From contig JAISZB010000255.1 in NCBI GenBank assembly GCA_031269465.1, forward strand, positions 1 to 64,000: 64,000 nt of DNA. Reading direction: 5' to 3'. The notes beneath the pieces were generated by a model. It saw only the letters and a list, made by a program, of their open reading frames with translations. It was not told the origin of the DNA and searched no databases. This document shows positions 63,464 through 64,000 of the stretch, piece after piece. The position numbers and the translations under genes were made by a program. Numbering within the stretch: position 1 is the stretch's first letter; each line of letters begins with the position of its first letter. Source of the DNA: Clostridiales bacterium. Lineage in GTDB: Bacteria; Bacillota; Clostridia; Lachnospirales; WQUN01.

Positions 63464-63860
63464 GCAAACATTCAAGTTCCTTTAATCATCGTTGGCAACG
63501 ACCATACTAGTTATTATAAGATTATTGCCTGTACTTGTCAATATAAGATTATATAAGTGTTAAATTTCTAACAGATGCATTAAACTTAATATAATCTATA
63601 TTTGTAGCTAATATTACAAATATTATCTAAAATATATCATCTGCAAAATACAATTTAAATGGTATTACATATGAATATTGCAATAAGATTGAAAAAAGTG
63701 AATTGACCAAATGAAAAAGTTCAGTATACCTAAGCATATCCAAAAATACGCCTTAACGCAGTTCCTTCCCTCTTAAGCTAGAAAGCTAAACAATTAAAAC
63801 AGATGCAAACTCAGATGGGCCTTATCACAGGATGGGAGTTTACAGATGTTTTTCAGCATT
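63464..63860. other. AT-rich intergenic, nothing recognised
   Basis: About 400 bp of A/T-rich sequence with no open frame of note, between the PAL-B copy and the last PAL copy. Confidence 0.6.
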
Positions 63861-63996
63861 TATACTGCTTTTCATATGAAATTACCTTTTTTGGAGCTTG
63901 ATTATACAGCGAGTGCAAAATGCCGAGTTCGGCATTTCGCACCACTCAATGGATAATCAAGCTCCAAAAAAGGAATATTTTATGAAAAGCGGTATA
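63861..63996. repeat. PAL element, complete, 136 bp
   Basis: The clearest copy: TATACTGCTTTTCATATG left and TATGAAAAGCGGTATA right, CCTTTTTTGGAGCTTGATTA and TAATCAAGCTCCAAAAAAGG arms, and I-I core AAATGCCGAGTTCGGCATTT. Confidence 0.95.
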
Positions 63997-64000
63997 GCAG

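Noticed and set aside
1-64000. tRNA and rRNA genes
   Set aside because: A visual scan for GGTTCGAATCC-type T-arms and for conserved rRNA sequences found none; a covariance search would be decisive.

Overview
The window reads as chromosome of a spore-forming Clostridia-type Firmicute. The evidence is three sporulation genes (spoIIP, spoIIM, a spoIVFB-like protease), RNase Y, mutS2, pheST behind a T-box leader, addA, an S-layer-homology (SLH) protein, Shine-Dalgarno sites of the AGGAGG type, and a divergent type IIA topoisomerase pair of the kind seen in Clostridia. No rRNA, tRNA, CRISPR array or phage block was recognised. Gene assignments come from reading translations and remembered family motifs; no database search was run.

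Layout. 1-1.9 kb: a group II intron (minus strand, IIC-like) sitting directly behind the terminator of the next gene, with a reverse transcriptase whose YADD motif reads YAGG. 2-9 kb: an SLH protein with a Tp47-like ectodomain, a DHH/DHHA1-like protein, a Gx-transporter/NusG-II/ApbE flavin-transfer operon and a DtxR-type regulator. The SLH gene and the apbE operon share an inverted repeat GTTAG-N5-CTAAC at their promoters, so this looks like one metal-regulated extracytoplasmic redox system. 9.5-12 kb: DUF5674 and an HtrA protease. 13-16.7 kb: serC-serA-DUF1015. 17-28 kb: addA (no addB beside it), a hypothetical, spoIIP, and an MBOAT/SGNH acylation pair. 29-31 kb: a degenerate kinase-like protein joined to a beta-propeller. 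31-33 kb: an AT-rich gap carrying a 110-bp miniature transposon with an 8-bp target duplication. 33-49 kb: a [2Fe-2S] ferredoxin, T-box/pheS/pheT, DUF362, mutS2, a stalk-domain secreted protein, rny, DUF1540, asnS. 49-55.6 kb: nudF, a 2.9-kb AT-rich gap, spoIIM, xerD and convergent spoIVFB/spoIVFA-like genes. 57.5-61.8 kb: topoisomerase subunits B and A. The rest is intergenic with one zinc-ribbon gene.

The dominant signal outside genes is a family of palindromic elements, typically 100-140 bp, ending in TATAC(C/T)G(C/A)TTTTCAT and its complement. At least 25 clear copies and about ten diverged ones lie in nearly every intergenic gap and in no recognised gene. One copy is inserted inside another at a TA dinucleotide, two others share a TA in tandem, three are reduced to little more than their ends, and several carry a common ~100-bp extra module. 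They behave as a TA-targeting, non-autonomous miniature element (MITE); no matching transposase is in the window. In this report the family is called PAL. A second, related end type (ATATGCAAATCAGTATA) is called PAL-B.
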